Source of the DNA: Euperipatoides rowelli
Taxonomy: Eukaryota; Onychophora; Udeonychophora; Euonychophora; Peripatopsidae
NCBI GenBank assembly: GCA_003024985.2
Contig: PXIH01S0012859.1
DNA: 14,383 nt
Strand: one strand, 5' to 3'
Shown: positions 8,734 to 14,383 of the stretch, piece after piece
Layout of the letters: each line of letters opens with the position of its first letter
Position numbering within the stretch: the first letter of the stretch is position 1
The notes under the pieces: model-generated
What the model saw: the letters and a program-made list of their open reading frames with translations, nothing else
What the model was told of the DNA's origin: nothing
The model's database searches: none
Made by a program: the position numbers and the translations under genes

Positions 8734-10330
8734 AAAATGTTTATTCAGCCATAATGATGAATTAAAAGTTATTAGAATATTGATATTTTCTAATTATTTG
8801 GGTTGAAATCTATTATAAAAATATAGAATATAACATGCTGATATTAGAAATAAATAAGATCTCAGAATTAGCCTAAATGATAAAATGCAAAATATTTTTT
8901 TGCATTTTATAATTTAAAATGTTAAATAAATTTTAGAAATTTATTGTTTATTATTTTACACATTTTACAAAGTAGCCTACATAGGCTAACAGTGTTGTCC
9001 AACTTGATCACATTCGAAATGGCCACTTTGTATAGTGAATTAGCCAAAGTTGACAGTACTTAAAAAAACAAAAAAAAACTATCAAATCTTAGCAGATACG
9101 ATAAATAAAAAGATGTCAAAATTTTTTTTGTAGCTTTTGATTTTGGTGATCATGAAAAAAATGTTGGACTGCACTGGTCGATATATAACTTAATGATACA
9201 CTTTGATTTAAAATCTTAGATCAAGATATGGCTATAGTTAAAATATAGCCTACAATATGTCATTGCTAATTTATTCAGATCCTCTCAAACTGCTTCTCTA
9301 GATTTGTTTTGGTTGATGGAATTGGGATTATGCTATTCATGGAAAAGTTTACATCAAACAAATCCTTGTGTGTATCAATTTTTGTTTTGTTGTATTGTTT
9401 ATCTATTTTTTTTTTTTTCTAAAATAGTCTTACAAAGCTATTTCCTGTATAAATCTCTGGTTTAAACTTGTAATAAAATAATACGGTAGTAATGATGAAA
9501 TGATAAATTGAAATAAAATCCAATATACAATGGATTTTTCTATAATCATTTCAGTCACATTTCTTGCATGTCGAGAAGTTTTTTTTAATTTTATAAATTT
9601 TTATAATTTTATTTTGTTGATATTTTTTTGTGTGTGACAGTTGATAAAACTAGGTTTTCTCCAGATGTTCCTAAAAATCCCCAGCTGAACTGATTCAAGA
9701 AATTATAATGATTGCAAGATTTTTGTATGTGCCCTAGCTGACATTTTACTAAAAATAGCAGTATTTCCACAACAACTCCATAACAATTAGTAAATACATT
9801 ATAACCTTTACAACATAAGAGATACCATTACAATAATAAAAGTGTATTTAAATTTGATAGGTTCTAGCACTGAATGATATGAACATTTTTTACATGTTGT
9901 TGATTTGTATTACTTAAAATTAAAAGAAAATATCATAATTAGACTAAATGAAGTAGTTATAAAAAAAAATGAAATCTTCACATTTGAACAAGTTTAAATT
10001 GGCAACAACGGAGATCCAAGTCCAACTCAGAAATCTCCCAACCTCACATGATGCAGCCATAAAGGTGCTCATATCAACTTAGAGTACATCTTCTGAGGTC
10101 ACTCTTCGCCGAAAGAATGTAAAATACACACAGCCATTCATTTATTCAGTAACACGAGATCTAAACAATTTACTCATTGAAGTCATTAAAGTTGGGCCCA
10201 AAATCACTAAAAGGACCATTTCATCAATAATGAAAATATCTGGTCAAATTAAATATTGTTTTCACTACGTGGTAATAAAATAAAAATATAATTTATATAA
10301 TAATGTACAGGTTGCAAACAATAATGTCTG
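8734..10330. other. AT-rich intron-like sequence downstream of the SGSM exon
   Basis: No second exon was found. The stretch contains an AT-rich perfect hairpin at 8880-8910 and a close pair of TAGCCTA and TAGGCTA at 8973-8988. A short open stretch from 9969 reads MKSSHLNKFKLATTEIQV and continues to a stop near 10080. It is 37 codons, unrecognised and too short to support. Confidence 0.5.
8880..8910. repeat. Perfect 13-bp inverted repeat (AT-rich hairpin)
   Basis: ATAAAATGCAAAA (8880-8892) pairs with TTTTGCATTTTAT (8898-8910) around a 5-base loop. It lies about 155 bases into the intron after the SGSM exon. In DNA this AT-rich it may be fortuitous. Confidence 0.8.
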
Positions 10331-10500
10331 ATTACTACCAGTCCTGGATTAGAACAAGGACCTAGAGTCACAAGGAAAGATTGTTATTAATTTGAGGATA
10401 TACTATATTCAAAATGTGAATCCACTGCTCACAACTACCCAAACTGCGATGAAAATCAGTTAGCCAATTTAATGCATTATAATATTTACAGAAAGAAAAT
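10331..10500 (+). repeat. Diverged direct repeat, copy A
   Basis: It shares an ordered series of blocks with copy B: CTACCA..TCCTGGAT(T/C)AG, CTAGAG, TTGTTA.TTGA, GTGAATC, ACAACTACC, AACTGCGATG, AAATCAGTT and ATATTTACAG. The order and spacing are kept, with many substitutions and small gaps. Its origin is unknown. Confidence 0.75.
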
Positions 10501-10551
10501 AAATGGTACCTTAAAATGAAAAAAAAAAATAAGGTAGCAAACATAAAGCTG

Positions 10552-10710
10552 TTCTACCATTCCTGGATCAGCACATGGGCTAGAGACATGATGAACAGTT
10601 GTTAATTGAAGATTTATTCCAAACGTGAATCAACCATTTACAACTACCTAACTGCGATGGAAATCAGTTTACCAATGAGTGTGTTAGAAATATTTACAGG
10701 GAAAAATTAA
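10552..10710 (+). repeat. Diverged direct repeat, copy B
   Basis: Second copy of the 10331-10500 segment, same orientation, about 220 bases downstream. No ORF is shared by the two copies, so this looks like a duplicated non-coding segment or a dimeric transposon remnant. Confidence 0.75.
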
Positions 10711-10762
10711 TAATATAAAAATACATAAAATAAGGAAACTTTTAACTATTTACAAGAGAAAT

Positions 10763-10800
10763 GTTATAGGCAGCCATGCACTGTGATGGCTGCCTGTAAC
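10763..10800. repeat. Strong 15-bp inverted repeat with 8-base loop
   Basis: GTTATAGGCAGCCAT (10763-10777) and ATGGCTGCCTGTAAC (10786-10800) pair along their whole length except for one T/G position, which would be a G-U pair in RNA. The inner ten pairs are perfect and GC-rich, against an AT-rich background. It could be a structural element of an adjacent transposon or a small transcribed hairpin; the stem is shorter than a usual pre-microRNA. Confidence 0.85.
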
Positions 10801-11770
10801 TTATTAAAAATTTCTAGAGGCTAAGTTATGTTATATTTTTGAAATCTTAATATATTATGTCATTATTATACCCTTTTTCCTCAAAACACACACACAAACA
10901 ATATACCATTTTGCAAATTAGACTACATATTGTTTAGGCTACATTTTTGTCAATTAGGGTTTTGGGGAATTTATAAGCCATAACACTTTCTTTGTTGAAA
11001 TTTTGGACAATATATTTTAAGTCGTAAGCTATCTAATAAGCCAAGTGAGTTTAAAATGATCAAGCATTTAGAATGGCAAAGTTTTACAACTGTGAAATTT
11101 TGTTGTGATTGTTATTGTAAATCATTCATACAGAGTATATAATTTAGTTTCTCTTTGGATAATATTTTCCCCTCATGGTTTGTTAAAAGTATTATTTTAT
11201 ATTATTCTACTGATTGTTCATCAGTAATCTAATTTAAAAGTTTTTCTTCAATATTGTTTTGATTAAGAAGCATTTCTAATTTTATTATGTCATTTTATTC
11301 TTTTTTATAATATGAGAAAGTACTGTTTGTAATCAAATTCCAACTAATATTTTCTTTTAAATGATTGCAAAGCTTCACTTATTTTAAATTTTTAATCAAA
11401 CTTTTTTTGAAAAGAATAGATGCTACGATTATGTTGCTTCATCTCAGAATATTTAACATTTTTGATTTTGTGATTTATTTTTATCTACTTTACGTTTAAC
11501 TCTTAGGTCCTTGGAATAATTTTAAAGAATATTTTAAATGCTTTGTGTCATTGACTATCTGTTGCCTACCGTAATAAGTAATTTGAACTCCTCCAAGAAT
11601 AAACGATACCAGTACATTTTTAACCTATGCTGTCTATGCACCAATGCTTGCAGTATGCACAATCCTGATAAATATAGTACGAGCTGGTACTAGAGAGTGA
11701 TCGCATCTTTAGCAAACATGATCTTTTCCTCCACTTGTACATTGGTAAGATTTTTATTACAAAGTTTCAG
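10801..11770. other. AT-rich intron-like sequence, nothing recognised
   Basis: No ORF, RNA gene or transposon end was recognised. It is mainly T-rich DNA with a few homopolymer runs and a short AC repeat near 10887. Confidence 0.5.
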
Positions 11771-12129
11771 CAGGGCTCAAAATTAAGATGTCCATTGGCC
11801 CAGGGCTCGCTAAAAATGTAAGCAGGATACAAAGACTTGCGAACTCCAGGCCGGGAGTTTGTAAAGCCCATCTGGGCCTGTTTAAAAAAACAAACAAAAC
11901 ATTTCACAATGTTTAATCCAATAATCAATTTTTTTTACAAAAAAAAAATATAAGCTTAGGACTACATTGTGGTTTTTTATTGTATTATTATTGCCCTATG
12001 CAAACTTTACTTATACTAGGCTAAATTAATAAAAATATATTAATTTGGTGTTGAAAGCTTGTTTGAAAATGCTCTAGTGTAACATTAGGCTCCTATTGAC
12101 TTTGAGAATGAAGTGTGTTAACACTAAGG

Positions 12130-12435
12130 AGCTATCTCCAACACACGGTTCAATTGAAGCATTTTTGTGGCCCTTCTGAAGTTTGCAGCAAGAAAAAAGC
12201 TTATCAAATCCGATAAGAAGTCAACAAAACATCCAGACAACCCCCACCCCAAAAAAAAGCTTTTCAAACCCGACAAGAAGTCAACAAAACATCCATACAA
12301 CTATAAAAAGGGTGAAAAAAAAAGCTTATCAAAATTTATTTGACGCCAAATTTTGTCAATGCACGTCTTACAATAGACCAGTAATATTTTTTTGGCCCGA
12401 CAATTTCGACAAACAATTTCAGTTGGACATCACTG
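12130..12435. mobile_element. Short hAT-like MITE nested in the CAGGGCT element
   Basis: The right end, on the other strand, reads CAGTGATGTCCAAC and the left end AGCTATCTCCAAC, matching at most positions and sharing TCCAAC, with GGGCC/GGCCC blocks further in. Flanking 8-mers are CACTAAGG (12122-12129) and CACTAAGC (12436-12443), 7 of 8 identical, with TA in the centre as in Buster-type hAT insertions. The element is about 306 bases, carries an internal tandem repeat and has no credible gene; the 91-codon frame across it is made of the tandem repeat. Confidence 0.65.
12197..12335 (+). repeat. 60-65 base tandem repeat, two copies plus a partial third
   Basis: AAGCTTATCAAATCCGATAA (from 12197), AAGCTTTTCAAACCCGACAA (from 12257) and AAGCTTATCAAAATTTATTT (from 12322) begin successive units. 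The first two continue with GAAGTCAACAAAACATCCA and an A-rich end. The repeat sits inside the nested MITE. Confidence 0.85.
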
Positions 12436-12755
12436 CACTAAGCAATGCCTCTTTATAAATATCAAAATGAGCTTAATTGGTTTATATTAATATTTCAGGC
12501 TTCTAGTTCTTTAATCTTGAATCATCTTACTGCTGAATTGCCTCCCCCCCAAAAAAAAAAAAACAGCTGAAATACTGTTGATAGCATTGTCAAAATGTTT
12601 AAGAAAACTCTGGAGCTCTTAACTGAACTGGGCTAAGTACTTGATTTCTGTATAAAATCATTGAACGGGCCTATGCTTTGTCCGGCAGGACAGTAATCCC
12701 TAATACAAGCTGGCCCATCTTGGCCATTTAAATTTTTAGATGACTTGTAGCCCTG

Positions 12756-14383
12756 TTTAGGATATTAGCAAGTACCGTTCTTATTGTACCGGTTATTCTC
12801 GATTTACATGGATTTTGATAACCCGGATCTGGCACCATAATGGCTGCTTATGATTTTCTTTATGTAAACTTACGTAAATAGTCATTATTTTAATTTATTA
12901 TTTTAATGTATTATTTCATATGTGTAGGATATTAGTACCAAAATGTGTTCCAAATGGTTAGTATTGGAATTAAAGCAGTGGATTGATATTTAAAAAAGTG
13001 CAAATCTATGGATTTCATGAACGTTCGTCTAGGCCTTTCGGCATATCCAGAGCCCTTGGGGTTATTTGTGAGCAGTAAATTGAATAGTTTTTGACTTAAA
13101 AATTTTATGATGATTGTTGGTGGAGTTTTTCTTCTTCTGTATAATCAAAATGTGATAAAAATAGTTAACATGGGTGGATCGGCTCCTATATTGACGTGTG
13201 AATCAAGCAACTCATGGGGTGGGCTGAATGAACTTTTGGACTAACTGTGAAGGCAAACATTGTGAATCGGATCATTTATAGAGAAACTACTTGATCCTAC
13301 AATTTAATCGTCGTAGCAGATGGAAGTTTAAAGCTGAAAAGATAATCAGCTTTTTGACTTTATATTTCTTTATTTTCTCTACACTTAAGATTAACCAATC
13401 ACCAATCAATGTTATAATTTATTGTAATTGGGATTCACATACATCTCGTGGGCTAAGGTCCCAAATAGTTATTCAATTCTTACTATCGCATAGTATATCA
13501 TTTATATTTTATGCCAATTGTATATATATATTTGGTCTCAAACACAACAATAATAATAAAAATTTAATTTACCTGTTTTTGGAATAACACAATTTAAAAA
13601 TTATTATCCCATTTCAAATTTTACGGTCATTTGTTTGAAATAAAATGGTTCACAAAATACAGTATATGCATGGTGTATCCAAAAGACCACAGCAACTTTA
13701 AATATTAATAACAATTTAACTGTAGATCACTGAGATTCTGGGCAGTTGTCATTTATAAGATATACCATATTCAAAATGTTTCATAAATGGTGATCCTGGC
13801 ATGTGTGTGTGACAAGTGTTGCCACTTGGCGGAATAAACACAAGTCTTGTATAATCACTCTGGTGCACATGTTGAACGTTTGTGATTTCAGTAGGCCTAT
13901 AACAGACAAAACTTTAAATTCTGCTATATCTTATTCTGCCACCGAGATCATAATTGTAAGTTGTAGAATAAATTTCATGTGTTCAATCAAACTCAAAGAT
14001 CTTTTAAGTAATTTAGGCTAGAAAAAAAACAAGTCAATGAAAAGCTGTCAAAATTGAAAAAGTAATATACTGTATGTTTGGCAATAAGATTATAACAGAT
14101 TAATCTAAAAAAAAATATGTAATTTTTTCTTGGTAAGGACACTTCGTACTTTTAATCCCCACCGTGGCTTTGTAGCCTCACACAGCTGGATAGGAGAGGG
14201 CGGGGGTGTTTTAATATTAAAATGTAATTTATTTCATTTTTTTTTTGTGTGTGTGTTTATTGCATTTAGTGAATTAATTATTTATTACTAATTTAAATTA
14301 CATTAACAAAATCAATTTTTAAAAACACTACCCTAAATGAAAACTATGATAAAAAATGTCTCCCCCCCCCCCACTCCTTTTTC
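12756..14383. other. AT-rich sequence without recognised genes
   Basis: No supported gene. Open frames of 98 and 72 codons on the + strand (13291-13587 and 13803-14021) have no recognisable motif. They are of a length that can occur by chance and are not called. Minor items are a small GC-richer patch at 13015-13070, TAGGCCTAT at 13893, a GT run near 14247 and a C11 run at 14362-14372. Confidence 0.5.

Larger units (their letters stand above)
11771..12755. mobile_element. CAGGGCT-ended non-autonomous DNA element (hAT-like), interrupted by a nested element
   Basis: The left end reads CAGGGCTCAAAATTAAGATG from 11771. The right end, on the other strand, reads CAGGGCTACAAGTCATCTAA from 12755 and then AAATTTAAATGGCC. 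Both ends are followed by GGCC/GGGCC blocks, and the DNA between them is GC-richer than the surroundings near both ends. CAGGGCTC with AAATTAA is a familiar terminus of animal hAT-type elements. An 8-base target duplication is not clear: AGTTTCAG on the left against TTTAGGAT on the right. There is no transposase ORF. The element is split by the insertion at 12130-12435. Confidence 0.6.

Noticed and set aside
12045-12070. GTGTTGAAAGCTTGTTTG resembles the next expected SGSM exon (AVEACL)
   Set aside because: There is no splice acceptor before it, a stop follows soon, the reading gives VLKACLKML, and it lies inside a transposon.
13291-13587. 98-codon + strand frame
   Set aside because: Phe/Ile-rich low-complexity translation with no motif, and no promoter or splice support.
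13803-14021. 72-codon + strand frame with TTTCAG and GTAAGTTG inside, as if an exon
   Set aside because: The translation has no recognisable motif, and such splice-like strings are frequent by chance in AT-rich DNA.
1-14383. CRISPR arrays, tRNA or rRNA genes and bacterial-type operons
   Set aside because: No regularly spaced repeats, no tRNA box A/B or cloverleaf and no rRNA cores were seen, and the composition and splice signals are eukaryotic.

Overview
The window looks like non-coding, AT-rich animal nuclear DNA, most likely one long intron region of a marine-type invertebrate. The evidence is the base composition, long homopolymer and AT runs, decayed retroelements and DNA transposons of families typical of metazoan genomes, one short exon flanked by normal GT-AG splice signals, and two unresolved bases (6294 and 8516) as expected in an assembled scaffold. 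The heptamer TAGGCTA/TAGCCTA is strikingly frequent. I could not name the species. Nothing prokaryotic is visible (no operons, ribosome binding sites or long ORFs), and the few ORFs of 67-101 codons are mostly chance or antisense shadows.

The only convincing host coding sequence is a 76-base exon on the + strand at 8650-8725. Its 25 residues closely match, from memory of the family, the start of the RUN domain of small G protein signaling modulators (SGSM1/SGSM2, RUN-TBC Rab GTPase-activating proteins). No neighbouring exon was found, so the several kilobases on both sides are best read as SGSM introns.

Region by region: 141-775 is a decayed Ty3/gypsy pol fragment (end of reverse transcriptase plus RNase H). 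780-2000 is mostly unassigned, with a GC-rich island at 1190-1270. About 2020-2087 is one end of a hAT transposon. 2100-2330 is a G-run-rich patch with a short direct repeat. 2345-4275 is plain AT-rich intron. 4276-4994 is a non-autonomous DNA element with very long terminal inverted repeats bounded by TTAA. 5090-5283 is a reverse transcriptase palm fragment from a LINE. About 5600-6775 and 6778-7458 are two copies of one LINE family in a row, the first lacking its RT catalytic core, with an (AAT)n tract at the junction. 8650-8725 is the SGSM exon. 10331-10730 is a diverged direct duplication, followed by a strong hairpin at 10763-10800. 11771-12755 is a CAGGGCT-ended element with a second hAT-like element nested at 12130-12435. 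The rest, to 14383, holds little that can be assigned.

The parts do not work together as a pathway: this is an intron filled by successive transposon insertions. I found no convincing new biological system. The most distinctive items are the long-arm TTAA element, the duplication-plus-hairpin at 10.3-10.8 kb, the in-frame LINE core deletion and the heptamer enrichment.
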